DNA of 39,595 nt. Origin: Planctomycetota bacterium (GTDB taxonomy: Bacteria; Planctomycetota; Phycisphaerae; Phycisphaerales; Phycisphaeraceae). The stretch lies in the NCBI GenBank assembly GCA_021413865.1, contig JAIOPN010000040.1:1-39595 (forward strand), written 5' to 3'. This document shows, one piece after another, positions 17,031 to 25,703 of this stretch; the first letter of the stretch is position 1; each line of letters begins with the position of its first letter. A program made the position numbers and the translations under genes. The notes under the pieces are model-generated. The model saw nothing but the letters and a program-made list of their open reading frames with translations. It did not search any database and was not told where the DNA came from.

Positions 17031-17036
17031 ACATCC

Positions 17037-18086
17037 ATGGCCGGCTCAACACCACGCACGTCCGTCCGCATCAAGGGGAAGACCTACGGCGCCAGCGCCG
17101 ACAAGCTCGGTCCGATCGGCGGCGGCCGTGGGTATCGGCGGGCGGTGGCGTCCGGCGACCACCGGGTCGGCACGATCGATGAATTGCTCGCCGCGCTGGG
17201 GGCCGCCAAAGCGGGCGAGGTGATCTTTCTCGACGGCGCCGCCGAGTTTGATTTCACCGAGCGGATTGCGATCGAGAAGACAGTGCTCGACATCCCCCCG
17301 GGCGTCACGCTCGCGAGCGACCGGGGCGTACGCGGGTCGAAGGGGGCGCTGGTCTGCTCCGATACGTTCGCCACGCGCCCCTTCCTGCGCACGATGGGCG
17401 ACGGGGTGCGCGTCACCGGCATACGCCTGCGCGGCCCGGACCCCAAGGCCCGGCTGCAGCACCACCGCCGCTGCGTCGAGAAGGCCGGCCCCGACGACCA
17501 CGGGTTCAATCACAAGTACTACTACGAGTTCCCCATCTCCGACGGCGTGCACACCACGCACGACAAGCTGGAGGTAGACAACTGCGAGGTCTCCGCCTTC
17601 AGCATCGCGGGGGTGAACATCGTCCGCGGCGCGGGGCAGCACATCCATCACTGCTTCATCCACCACTGCCAGTACAACGGCCTGGGGTACGGCGTCTGCC
17701 TCGACAAGGGCGAGGCGCACATCCACCACAACCTGTTCAACTTCAACCGCCACTCCATCGCGGCGACCGGCGCGCCGGCGTCGGGCTACGAGGCGCACGA
17801 CAACGTCGAGATCGGGGCTTCGCTCTCCCACTGCTTCGACATGCACGGCGGGTCGGAACGCGGCGACGGGACGAACATCGCCGGCGACTGGCTGAAGGTC
17901 CACCACAACACGTTCCGCTCGAAGATGCGTGCGCTGGCGATCCGCGGCGTGCCCGTGAAGGGGGCGGAGGTGCACCGCAACTGGTTCTCGCACGCCGACA
18001 CGGGCGAGCCGACGATTTATACGCAGGGGAATACGGCGATCCGCGATAATGCGTGCGGGGTGAAAAAACCGGTCATCGTGAAGTGA
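17037..18086 (+). CDS. right-handed parallel beta-helix protein (pectate-lyase-like fold)
   Basis: A 349-residue protein. After a variable start comes TIDELLAALGAAKAGEVIFL, the usual entry strand of a pectate-lyase-type helix, then short repeating strands with His/Asn/Gly turns: VDNCEVSAFSIAGVNIVRG, IHHCFIHHCQYNGLGYGV, IHHNLFNFNRHSIAATG, VHHNTFRSKM, VHRNWFSHAD. The many HHN turns and the CFDMHGG segment line one face, as in polysaccharide lyases or epimerases of this fold. There is no signal peptide although most relatives are secreted. It lies first in the glycan-processing block, convergent with the barrel protein at 18132. Lyase activity is plausible but not shown. Confidence 0.75.
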   Translation: MAGSTPRTSVRIKGKTYGASADKLGPIGGGRGYRRAVASGDHRVGTIDELLAALGAAKAGEVIFLDGAAEFDFTERIAIEKTVLDIPPGVTLASDRGVRGSKGALVCSDTFATRPFLRTMGDGVRVTGIRLRGPDPKARLQHHRRCVEKAGPDDHGFNHKYYYEFPISDGVHTTHDKLEVDNCEVSAFSIAGVNIVRGAGQHIHHCFIHHCQYNGLGYGVCLDKGEAHIHHNLFNFNRHSIAATGAPASGYEAHDNVEIGASLSHCFDMHGGSERGDGTNIAGDWLKVHHNTFRSKMRALAIRGVPVKGAEVHRNWFSHADTGEPTIYTQGNTAIRDNACGVKKPVIVK

Positions 18087-18095
18087 TGATGACCC

Positions 18096-18125
18096 CACGA
18101 CTCGCGGACTCGTCATCGGGCGTGG
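18096..18125. repeat. 30-bp dispersed repeat, copy 1
   Basis: The shared core CGGACTCGTCATCGGG lies here and again in the copy at 29977-30006; 27 of 30 positions agree. Its flanks CCACG and CGTGG pair in this copy. It fills the 45-base space between the two convergent genes. Confidence 0.7.
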
Positions 18126-18131
18126 CTTCGA

Positions 18132-19613
18132 TCAAATCACGCGTACGTCGATTGAGACGACGGTGAGGGCGTCGCCGTCGTTTTCGTTGCGGACCATGAA
18201 GAGGTTGCGGCCTTCGAGGATCGCCTTGGCGGGCAGGGCCCAGGTGGCGCGTCGGCCGGCGGGGGCGTCGGGGAGGGGCGTGACCGATCGGGCCTGGCCC
18301 AGCGAGAGCCGGTTGACGTGCAGCCAGAACTGGTCGGCGGTCGCCGGCCCGCCGGTGAAGACCACATCGACCTCGATCTGGACCGATTCCGCCTCCGCGG
18401 CGAGCAGCATCTCGAACGACCGCATCGTGCCGTAGTAAAACAGCGCCGGCACATGGAACGGCCCGTCGGTTTCCGCCTGCGAGCAGCCGCACGCCAGCGT
18501 GTAGGTCTTCGTCACGCCGCGCAGTGCATCAAGATTCCGTGACTCTCCCAGCGCGGCGAAGGCGGGCTCGCACAGGTCCGGGCCCCACGCCTCCTCACGG
18601 CTGCAGAAGAAGTTGAACACCTCGATACCGTCGGCGCCGGCGGCGAGGTTGCCCGCGGCGAACCCGCGGATAAAGATCGGGTTGTTCGAGAACGTCCGGC
18701 GGGGTAGGCCCGGCCGGCGGTCGGCGATGTAGTCCGAGCAGGCGTACACCGCGACGCGGGTGCCCACGATTTTCTTGTACTCGTCCACGGGGATGCACCA
18801 GTGCGTCGTCAGGAAGGCGCCGGGCGTGATCGCGTCCACCAGCCCCTCACGCGCCCACTGCGCCACGTCGAGCCCGAGCTCGACCGCCGACGCGGGGGTC
18901 ACCGGCACGCGGGCCGTCAACGTGATAGGCCGCTTGGCCGCGGCGAGCAGCGTGCGCACCTCGCGCAGGAAGCCGCTCATCGTCGCCGTGTGGGCCGCGC
19001 CCGTTGAGCGCGGGAAGTAGCAGTGGAACCGCAGGAAGTCGAGCTCGAGCACCTCCGTGTCGTATTCCATCACCAGCTCGCGGATCAGCGTGAGGTAATA
19101 ATCGCGGACCGGTTTGAAGGCGTAGTTCAGCCCACGCGCGCTCCAGCCGGGGAACACCCCGTTGTCCAGCCAGAGCTCCGGGTGCTCCATGTAGAACCGG
19201 CTGAAGAGGTGCGTGCCGGGCGTGGGGGCGTCGTGCATGTCGTTCATACGGACGGTCACGCCGGGGGCGATGCCCTTGTGTCGGCAGCGTGCCAGCGCCC
19301 GGGCGAGGTAGTCACACCCCTGGTCCGCCAGGCTCTTCATCGACTGCACGAACCGCGCCCGGTTGGCGAACTCGCTCTCGAGCACGGGGCCGAAGAATGT
19401 GTTGTCGCCCGGCGTGTAGCCGTCCCAGAACGTCTGCCAGACACGGCTGGGGTAGCAGACCCGCTGGGCGTTGGGGTTGATGAGCATCGCGTCCGCGCCG
19501 CCGTCGGCGACCTCGTCCACCATGCGATCGACGTGCGCCGGTGTGATCGGCTCTTTCGTTATCCCGAAGAGGTTGGTGCAGTCCTGGTTGTAGAGAACGC
19601 GGTAGGGTTTCAT
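18132..19613 (-). CDS. glycosidase-like TIM-barrel protein
   Basis: A 493-residue protein. The N-terminal 330 residues look like a (beta/alpha)8 barrel of the GHL10/GH10-like superfamily: MKPYRVLYNQDCTNLFGI, GADAMLINPNAQ, CLP-like basic segment GVTVRMNDMHDAP, EVLELDFLRFHCYFP with acidic residues at strand ends, ITLTARVPVTP, and VDAITPGAFLTTHW. A C-terminal beta domain (about 390-493) with AESVQIEVDVVF resembles a carbohydrate-binding sandwich. No signal peptide. AAGGA lies 9 bases before the ATG. It is probably the last gene of the minus-strand unit from 25462, separated from the creatininase-like gene by a family B palindrome. The exact reaction is unknown. Confidence 0.7.
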   Translation of the reverse strand: MKPYRVLYNQDCTNLFGITKEPITPAHVDRMVDEVADGGADAMLINPNAQRVCYPSRVWQTFWDGYTPGDNTFFGPVLESEFANRARFVQSMKSLADQGCDYLARALARCRHKGIAPGVTVRMNDMHDAPTPGTHLFSRFYMEHPELWLDNGVFPGWSARGLNYAFKPVRDYYLTLIRELVMEYDTEVLELDFLRFHCYFPRSTGAAHTATMSGFLREVRTLLAAAKRPITLTARVPVTPASAVELGLDVAQWAREGLVDAITPGAFLTTHWCIPVDEYKKIVGTRVAVYACSDYIADRRPGLPRRTFSNNPIFIRGFAAGNLAAGADGIEVFNFFCSREEAWGPDLCEPAFAALGESRNLDALRGVTKTYTLACGCSQAETDGPFHVPALFYYGTMRSFEMLLAAEAESVQIEVDVVFTGGPATADQFWLHVNRLSLGQARSVTPLPDAPAGRRATWALPAKAILEGRNLFMVRNENDGDALTVVSIDVRVI

Positions 19614-19626
19614 GGGTGATGTCCTT

Positions 19627-19728
19627 GTTTGGGTATCCGGGTGGCTGGGGCAGAGTCTTCGATGCCCCAGTCTTTTTCGAGTGCCAAACTGGGGCTTCGC
19701 AATGCCTCAGCCCCAGCCACCCATTTCA
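19627..19728. repeat. palindromic repeat, family B, copy 2
   Basis: GGGTGGCTGGGGC (from 19639) and GCCCCAGCCACCC are inverted, with CAGAGTCTTCGATGCCC inside the left arm and CTTCGCAATGCCTCA inside the right arm. It lies in the 133-base gap between two same-strand genes and could weaken transcription into the barrel gene. Confidence 0.85.
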
Positions 19729-19746
19729 GCCTGAACGCTGCCGGTC

Positions 19747-20508
19747 TTACACCATCCACCAGTGTTCCGGGCTGACGGCCGGGAGGCGGAAGGCTCGGTG
19801 CTCCGGGGGGAGGGAGGCGAGCAGCTCGCGCGCCTTTCGGCCGATGGATTCGGCGGCGAGATGGGACTTGCGTTCGCCGACCCGGGCGGAGGCGTGGAGG
19901 CGCGGGTCGAGGCCGCCGATGCCGTCGGGCGGGTTCATGTCGGGGGCGAGCGGCCCGGTGCCGAGCTGCGTGAGGTCCACGCAACCGGGGTAGAGGTGCA
20001 TCATGTCGGAGGTTTCCCACTTGGCGGCGTGATCGGAGGCGCACTCGTCGCCGGCGGCGAGGGAGAACTCCCAGAGGCCGATGCCGGCGATGGTGCCGTC
20101 CGCGGTGGCGGGTTCGAGGGCGCGGTTGATGAGCGTGATCTGCTGGGGGATGTTGTGGCCCGATACGCCGATGATGACGCGGGCGCCCAATAGTTTGATG
20201 CGCGAGAAGAGCGAGGTCATCATCGGCAGCTTCCAGGGCTCTTCATCGGCGCGGAAGTCGGCGGTGCCGGCGACGTACCAGGCGTGGGGGAAATAGACGG
20301 GCGGGAAGACGACACCGCCGGACTCGCTCGCGCAGCGGGTGAGGATGCCGTGCGACTTGAGCGCATCGGTGCCCAGGGGCAGGTGCTGGCCGTGCCACTC
20401 GATGCAGCCCAGGGGGACATAAACGACGGGGAATTTGCGCAGCGCCGCCTCGAGCTGGCGCGGGCGGAGGAACTGCATCTGCACGTCGGTGGGGAGCGTG
20501 GCGGACAT
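19747..20508 (-). CDS. creatininase-family amidohydrolase
   Basis: A 253-residue protein of the creatininase family (PF02633), metal-dependent enzymes that open cyclic or linear amides. VPLGCIEWHGQHLPLGTDAL gives Glu37, His39 and Asp48 as metal ligands; GVSGHN gives His118, in place of the usual NGHGGN; and DHAAKWETSDMM gives Glu165 near the active site. The length is standard. No signal peptide, so cytosolic. GAGGG precedes the ATG by 7 bases. The heparinase-like gene ends 37 bases upstream, so they probably share a transcript. True creatininases act on creatinine, but many relatives act on formamides or lactam-type intermediates; substrate unknown here. Confidence 0.85.
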   Translation of the reverse strand: MSATLPTDVQMQFLRPRQLEAALRKFPVVYVPLGCIEWHGQHLPLGTDALKSHGILTRCASESGGVVFPPVYFPHAWYVAGTADFRADEEPWKLPMMTSLFSRIKLLGARVIIGVSGHNIPQQITLINRALEPATADGTIAGIGLWEFSLAAGDECASDHAAKWETSDMMHLYPGCVDLTQLGTGPLAPDMNPPDGIGGLDPRLHASARVGERKSHLAAESIGRKARELLASLPPEHRAFRLPAVSPEHWWMV

Positions 20509-20545
20509 GGGCGGCCCTCGGGGCGTGGTGGCGGAGTGTACCGCG

Positions 20546-22300
20546 TTAATGCCCGCCGTCGGAGCGACGGGCTCTTTGCAGCAGGGGCGTGGTTTTCGCG
20601 TCGTGTCGGACTTCGAGAACCAACTCGCCGTCGCTCGGCGTCGCGGTCGCGGCGGGGTAGGTCAGGGGCGCGGGGTCGGGGAGTTTGAGCAGGCCCATGC
20701 CGGTGACGAGTCCGGGACGGTGGCCCTCGGGGTCGAAGGCGGTGAGCGTTCCTTTGCTGACACGGAGGCTCGTCTGGTCGGGCCAGCGGATCGTGTCGCC
20801 GTCGCGATGCGCGGGGCCGAAGCACCACCAGCGGACAGGGGTGTCGGTGCGGCGGACGATCGTGAGACGATTGGGGCGCTCGAGTGTCACCATCTGAGAA
20901 TGGAAACCGCTTTCCGCGACACCGTTGCAGCGGATCACGGCGGATCGGCCATCGTCGTTGAGTGTGAGATCGCTGACAGGGCGGCGCGGCGGCCAGTCGG
21001 GGGTGAAATCCACGAACACCGGTCGGCCGCCGGCATGGACTACGACATCGCCGCGCCTCAGTGCCACGGCAAGGTCGCCCGGTTCGTAGGACGACCGGGC
21101 GTAGGCCTCGTTCACGTGTGTCACCGGGTTGGGGTCGGGATCGGAGAAGAGGAACGAGAGCGGCAGGCCGGGCTCGATCTTCGCTTCGACGGCGGGGTCG
21201 TACCACGCGTAGGCGTAGCCGCCCCAGGCGAAGAGCATCCATTCGCCATGCGGGGTGGAGTAGCGGGACTTGGCGAGCGCCCCGATGGCGGGGTCCCACA
21301 TCGCCATGTACTGGAGGATCGGCCGGCGGTAGTGACGGGCGAGGCAGAGCAGCGCGGGCGACGCGTAGTCGATCTGGCCATACGAGGGGCCGATGAGCCA
21401 CGACTGATGGCTCTGCGGGTACTCGTCGGTCCTCACGCCGCGGCCGACCGCGCACGCCAGCGGGACGCGGATAGGCATGTCCCGCTCGTGCTCGGCGAAG
21501 AGGTCACGCCCCGTGACGCGGCGCAGCGCGTCCATGAACGCGCAGCGGTACTGCATGATGGAAATCCAGAAGTTCGAGGTCTGGTTGTGCGTGCCGCTGG
21601 GCGTGAGCGCGTAGGGGAGGAGCCAATCGACGTGCATGCGGACGCATAGGTCGAGCCACTCCTCGGCCTCGGAGATTTCGCCGAGCAGCGCGAGCGCCGC
21701 GAGGCCTAATGAAGCGGCTTCGACGCTGCCGTGGTGCGGCTCGTATCCGAGCCCGAAATGCGTCGCGGGGTCGGCGAAGAAGGCGGAGTATTTGCCGCCG
21801 ATCTGCCGCACGGCATGGAGGATGCGGCCACGGTCTTCCGCGGTAAGCCTGTCGTGGAGGAGGTCGTAGCTGACGGCGATGCCCTTGAGCAGCCGTGTGA
21901 CGGCGTAGGCCTTGCCCGCGTCGGCGTCGCCCTCGGCCTCGCGGCCCCAGACGTCGCACAGGGCCAGCGCCCAGGCGCGGGCGGCATCGAAATACCTCGT
22001 TTCACCGCTGTAGGCGTAGGCGAAGGCCAGGTGTTCGGCGACCGCCATGTCGTGCATCATGCCGTAGAAGCGGTCGTAGAGGTTTTCGTGGATCGGGTCC
22101 GGCGAGAGCGGCGCGATCCACCGCGTGCGCGGCGGGCGGGAGAGGCACCAGTCGGCGGAGCGGCGGAGGTTCTCCCAGATGCGGGCGTGGAAGCCCTCGG
22201 CGCGGAGCGTGCGCAGGCGGGCGAGTTCGTCGCGGGTGAAGAAGAGCCTGGGGTGGCCGGTGACGCGCGGGTCCATCCGTCGTTGCATGGGTCGGTTCAC
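20546..22300 (-). CDS. heparinase II/III-like (DUF4962-type) protein
   Basis: A 584-residue protein. The N-terminal 300 residues form an alpha/alpha-toroid: HPRLFFTRDELARLR is the classic opening of DUF4962/heparinase II/III proteins, followed by GKAYAVTRLLKGIAVSYDLLHDRL, HFGLGYEPHHGSVEA and THNQTSNFWISIMQYR, where the Asn, His and Tyr residues of the catalytic cleft usually lie. The C-terminal half is a beta-sandwich (LAVALRRGDVVVHAGG, SAVIRCNGVAE). Known relatives are uronic-acid polysaccharide lyases. There is no signal peptide, whereas most relatives are exported. The GTG at 22300 overlaps the upstream TGA (GTGA); ATGs at 22288 and 22276 are alternative starts. Activity is inferred. Confidence 0.8.
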   Translation of the reverse strand: MNRPMQRRMDPRVTGHPRLFFTRDELARLRTLRAEGFHARIWENLRRSADWCLSRPPRTRWIAPLSPDPIHENLYDRFYGMMHDMAVAEHLAFAYAYSGETRYFDAARAWALALCDVWGREAEGDADAGKAYAVTRLLKGIAVSYDLLHDRLTAEDRGRILHAVRQIGGKYSAFFADPATHFGLGYEPHHGSVEAASLGLAALALLGEISEAEEWLDLCVRMHVDWLLPYALTPSGTHNQTSNFWISIMQYRCAFMDALRRVTGRDLFAEHERDMPIRVPLACAVGRGVRTDEYPQSHQSWLIGPSYGQIDYASPALLCLARHYRRPILQYMAMWDPAIGALAKSRYSTPHGEWMLFAWGGYAYAWYDPAVEAKIEPGLPLSFLFSDPDPNPVTHVNEAYARSSYEPGDLAVALRRGDVVVHAGGRPVFVDFTPDWPPRRPVSDLTLNDDGRSAVIRCNGVAESGFHSQMVTLERPNRLTIVRRTDTPVRWWCFGPAHRDGDTIRWPDQTSLRVSKGTLTAFDPEGHRPGLVTGMGLLKLPDPAPLTYPAATATPSDGELVLEVRHDAKTTPLLQRARRSDGGH

Positions 22301-23574
22301 TTGCGGTTGCGCTCGGCGACGGCGCGGACGATCTGGACGGCGGTGGCGCAGTGCTCGTCGGTGTACTTGTCGCAGACGGTGACCCAGCGGATGAAGGTGT
22401 CGAGGAATGCAGCGGCGGTGGGGCAGTTGTCGGCGGAGTATTTGTAGCCGTGCGCGGTCGGGGGCGTGGAGAAGGGGTAAGTCTGGCTGGCGGCCATCTC
22501 CTGGAGGAAGGTGAGCGCGGCGGGCATGAGGTAGTAGCGAGCGGTGCCGGCGCCGGGGAGGCCCATCGCGTCACACTGTTGGGCGAACTCATCGACCGTG
22601 CAGGTGAAGGCGGTGGGGTCGATATTGAAGCCGAGCATCCAGCAGGAGTAGGTGTCGAGGTATTTGGGGATGGGCAGCGGGATGACGCCGGGGATTTTGG
22701 CGAGGCCGGAGGTGATGAGGCGGGCGATGCGGTCGCGGCGTTGGACGTTTTCGTGGACGATTTCGAGCTGCGCGAGAGAAATGGCGGCGGTGCAGAGGGG
22801 CATGCGGTGGGCGTAACCGGCGGCGGAGTGGATGCGGCCGAAGCCCGGTCGCATCTCCGCGCCGCGGCTGTGGCCGATGAAGCGTGCGTAGGAGGCCAGG
22901 TCGTCGTCGTTGGTCACGAGGCAGCCGCCGGTGTCGGAGCCCATGGTTTTTTCGGAGTCGAAGGAGAAGCCCGCGGCGTGGCCGAGCGTGCCGGCGAGCC
23001 GCCCCTTGTATCGGCCCATGACGGCCTGGCAGCAGTCTTCTATAACGATGAGCCCATGCTTCTTCGCGAGCGCGTTGATCGGGTCCATGTCGCAGATGAT
23101 GCCGGTCTTGTGCACGACGACGACCGCGCGGGTGCGACCGGTGATGCAGGGCTCGATGGTCTTGGCGCTGAGATTGATACTGCCCGGCGCGGTATCGGCA
23201 AAGACGGGGATGATGTCTTCCTTGATGAAACCCATGAGGGTTCCGTAGTCGGTGACGGGGCTGAAGATTACTTCGTCGCCGGGCTTGAGGCGGAGTGACG
23301 CGGCGAGCACGGCCAGCGCGGGTGTGCAGCCGGGGGTGGCGATGCAGTGTTTGACGCCGACAGTTTTGGCGAAGGCGGCCTCAAAGCGCTCGGTCATGTT
23401 GCAGGTCAGCCCGCTATCGACGACCTCCTTGAGATAGGCCATAGCGTTGCCGCCGATATGGCGCGGGAAGGGCGTGGGGATTTTTCCGCTAAGGCCTTCG
23501 TAGGCGGCGGCGCCGAACTTGGCGCGGTTGGTTTTCGCTCGCGGTGGCTTGGTGGCGGTGCGTTTGGCGTTCAT
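22297..23574 (-). CDS. DegT/DnrJ/EryC1/StrS-family PLP aminotransferase
   Basis: A 425-residue PLP enzyme of the sugar-aminotransferase family, which normally installs amino groups on keto-sugars. Visible residues: SGLTCNMTERFEAAFAK and VKHCIATPGCTPALAVLAAS (cofactor phosphate region), VIEDCCQAVMG with Asp180 and Gln183, and FSFDSEKTMGSDTGGCLV with the Schiff-base Lys209. The start is ATG 23574, which overlaps the upstream gene's TGA (ATGA) and is preceded by AAGGAAGAAGGG; the longer open frame upstream is the neighbour's reverse reading. It is odd to find this usually biosynthetic family inside a lyase/amidase/deacetylase unit. A dehydrating or cofactor-variant activity is also possible in this family. 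Confidence 0.88.
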   Translation of the reverse strand: MNAKRTATKPPRAKTNRAKFGAAAYEGLSGKIPTPFPRHIGGNAMAYLKEVVDSGLTCNMTERFEAAFAKTVGVKHCIATPGCTPALAVLAASLRLKPGDEVIFSPVTDYGTLMGFIKEDIIPVFADTAPGSINLSAKTIEPCITGRTRAVVVVHKTGIICDMDPINALAKKHGLIVIEDCCQAVMGRYKGRLAGTLGHAAGFSFDSEKTMGSDTGGCLVTNDDDLASYARFIGHSRGAEMRPGFGRIHSAAGYAHRMPLCTAAISLAQLEIVHENVQRRDRIARLITSGLAKIPGVIPLPIPKYLDTYSCWMLGFNIDPTAFTCTVDEFAQQCDAMGLPGAGTARYYLMPAALTFLQEMAASQTYPFSTPPTAHGYKYSADNCPTAAAFLDTFIRWVTVCDKYTDEHCATAVQIVRAVAERNRK

Positions 23575-24467
23575 CCCTTCTTCCTTGCGGGTGGTGAGGT
23601 TTTGGACGGCCCGCGGGCGTGGTGCGCGGGGGTGACGGGCTTGATGACCTCGCCGTAAAGCTCCGGCCGTCGCGTCTTGAAGAACGTCTCGCGCATGGTG
23701 GGGTACTCGTTGAGCATTTTGCCCTGGTACCACATCGGGTAGGTCTGATCGAGGTCCACCTCCGCGACCGCCACGCCCGGGAAGTGCCCCGTATCGGCGC
23801 GGACACGGCCCATGCAGTCGATGACCCTGCTGCGGCCGTAGCTCCTGCCGACCAGGTAGGGCAACTGGATGTAGTGGCTGCAGACGAAGAAGGCCTGGTT
23901 GTCGATGGCGCGGGCGTTGACGAGCGATTCGATGAGGTCGCCGGTGTAGTCCATCGCACCGCTGGGCCAGAAGATGACCTCCGCGCCGCGCAGCGCCAGG
24001 GCGGTGTAAAGCTCGGGGTAGTGGATGTCCATGCAGATGGTGACAGCGATGCGGCCAAAGTCGGTCTCGAAAACGGGCAACTCGTCGCCGGGGAGGAACT
24101 TCTCCCCCTCGCCGTGGCCCGGCAGGCAGAGGTGCGTCTTGCGGTAACGGCCGGCGATGCGCCCCTTGCGGTCGATCAGCACGGCGGTGTTGTAGGGCTT
24201 GTCACGCCCGTTCTCCTCCACCAGTGGCGTGATGACGAACATTTCATATTTGGCGGCGAGTCTCGCAAACTCCTCCGTGACCGGCCCGGGGACCGGGGTG
24301 GCGGACCACTGGCCATTGACGCAGTCCGAGCCGACGTACTCGGGCAGGCAGACGATGTCCGCGCCACGCTCGCCCGCCTCCTCCACCAGCCGCAGCGCCT
24401 GTGCGCGCTGCGTCTTGCTGAAGTCCGTCTCGACCGAACACGTCGCGATCTTCACGCGCCTGGTCAT
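23571..24467 (-). CDS. carbon-nitrogen hydrolase (nitrilase superfamily)
   Basis: A 298-residue cytosolic amidase-type enzyme. The full catalytic triad is present: Glu43 (CLPEYVG), Lys110 (RYRKTHL) and Cys145 (VTICMDIHYPE). The pattern fits aliphatic amidase or N-carbamoyl amidohydrolase branches rather than nitrilases, but the subfamily cannot be set by eye. AAGGAG lies 8 bases before the ATG. It overlaps by 4 bases both the upstream deacetylase (24464-24467) and the downstream aminotransferase (23571-23574), so translation is coupled. The C-terminal tail is basic (GPSKTSPPARKKG). Together with the creatininase-like gene it gives this unit two C-N bond hydrolases. Confidence 0.9.
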   Translation of the reverse strand: MTRRVKIATCSVETDFSKTQRAQALRLVEEAGERGADIVCLPEYVGSDCVNGQWSATPVPGPVTEEFARLAAKYEMFVITPLVEENGRDKPYNTAVLIDRKGRIAGRYRKTHLCLPGHGEGEKFLPGDELPVFETDFGRIAVTICMDIHYPELYTALALRGAEVIFWPSGAMDYTGDLIESLVNARAIDNQAFFVCSHYIQLPYLVGRSYGRSRVIDCMGRVRADTGHFPGVAVAEVDLDQTYPMWYQGKMLNEYPTMRETFFKTRRPELYGEVIKPVTPAHHARGPSKTSPPARKKG

Positions 24468-25462
24468 TGTGCGACTCCTTGATCCCCGCTGATCCGCAGC
24501 GTGCGCGGCCGGGAAAGGTCAACGTCGATCAGCAACAGCGGGCCGCGTTTGACGATCTCCACGCGCCGGCCGTCCACGTCCGCGGCCCGAGTCCCCTCCG
24601 GCAGCTCGAGGGTCACCGTACGCTTCCGCACCGCCGGGTGCAGCCCCGGCACGGCGACCGTGAACTCGCCGGCTCGCCCGGGCACGGCCTCGATCTTCGC
24701 CGCGCGGCGGGTATAGCGGTAGTCCACCGCCTCCTCGACCCGCGCCGCCCAGAGGTCCTCTCCGCCCTCGGCACGCACCGTCTCGATCCGCTCGCGGAGT
24801 TGGGCCGCCGAGCAGTCCTTGTTCGGGTGGACCGGTTGTTCGAGCGGGCAGTGCAGGTAGTCGATGATCCAGCCCCGGTCGCGCCGCGCGTGCGGGATGT
24901 TGCGGAAGGGGTCGAACTCGGAATAGAAAGGCGCGTAGCCCTGCGTGTGCAGGAAGGTGCGGTTGATCCAGAGCAGGTCGGCGTCTTCGGGCCGGTTAAG
25001 GGCGTCCGTAAGGCTCATCGCGCCCAGGTAACCGAACCGCCGGCAGGCCGCGAGCGCCCCGTCGTTCATATTGCTGTTGTCGCCCGAGGAGCAGTAGATG
25101 GTGATCGGTTCGCCAATCGCCTCTTCGAGCACCTCTTTGGCCCTGCCCAACTCCAGGTCGGCGGTCTGCGCGTTGGTCGCCTCGTGCGACCACGAATGAT
25201 TGCCCACGCCCCAGCCGCGCGCCAGCATCTCGCGCAATTCGTCGGGGCCCATGTGTTTGAAGCCGTTGTAGCTCGACGCGCCGATCTTCCGCACCTGCCC
25301 CATCTGGCCGACGACGACTTCCAGGTGCCCCGGTACGCGGAACTCGTCGAGGATGGGGATGGCGAACCGGTGCAGGTCGCTGAGCGCCTCGTCGAAGGTG
25401 ATCGAGTAAACCCACCGCTTGCCCCCGGGCCAGGGAGAGACCGTGACGCGCAGTTCCTGCAT
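24464..25462 (-). CDS. polysaccharide-deacetylase (NodB-fold) protein
   Basis: A 332-residue NodB-homology protein. YSITFDEALSD gives Asp24 as the catalytic base/metal ligand and GNHSWSHEA gives the metal ligands His89 and His93; the usual TFDD is TFDE here. A GYAPFYSEFDPFRNIPHARR segment and a C-terminal beta domain (from about 255) complete the protein. No signal peptide, so it would deacetylate a soluble cytosolic substrate rather than cell-surface polymer. The ATG at 25462 is preceded by GGAGG about 7 bases upstream; a longer upstream frame without a ribosome site was discarded. It is the promoter-proximal gene of the minus-strand unit and is divergent from the sulfatase. Confidence 0.85.
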   Translation of the reverse strand: MQELRVTVSPWPGGKRWVYSITFDEALSDLHRFAIPILDEFRVPGHLEVVVGQMGQVRKIGASSYNGFKHMGPDELREMLARGWGVGNHSWSHEATNAQTADLELGRAKEVLEEAIGEPITIYCSSGDNSNMNDGALAACRRFGYLGAMSLTDALNRPEDADLLWINRTFLHTQGYAPFYSEFDPFRNIPHARRDRGWIIDYLHCPLEQPVHPNKDCSAAQLRERIETVRAEGGEDLWAARVEEAVDYRYTRRAAKIEAVPGRAGEFTVAVPGLHPAVRKRTVTLELPEGTRAADVDGRRVEIVKRGPLLLIDVDLSRPRTLRISGDQGVAQ

Positions 25463-25703
25463 CGCTAATCCTCCGCGGCGCCGGTGTGCCGATCGGGAGA
25501 TGGAAAGGGTCGTTCCGACCGCGTGGCCACCATGATACAGGCGTGTCGGGGTAATATGACCCAGACCGTCGTCCGTCCAAGGGGCCTCGCATGCGGGACG
25601 TTCTCGCGCCAAAGACGCGGGACCGGTTCGACCGCGATCCGGCGGTCTTCGGGTCCGGGGTGTTGCGGCCGGACCATCTCGATGCCGCACGCAAAGGCTG
25701 ATC
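25463..25703. promoter_or_regulatory. divergent intergenic region, deacetylase unit / sulfatase
   Basis: A 241-base non-coding gap. It must carry the promoter of the minus-strand unit and probably that of the sulfatase. I see no palindromic repeat here, unlike most gaps in this window, and no strong sigma-70 match; GATACAGG and GTAATATG around 25533-25560 are the only AT-richer spots. Confidence 0.35.
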
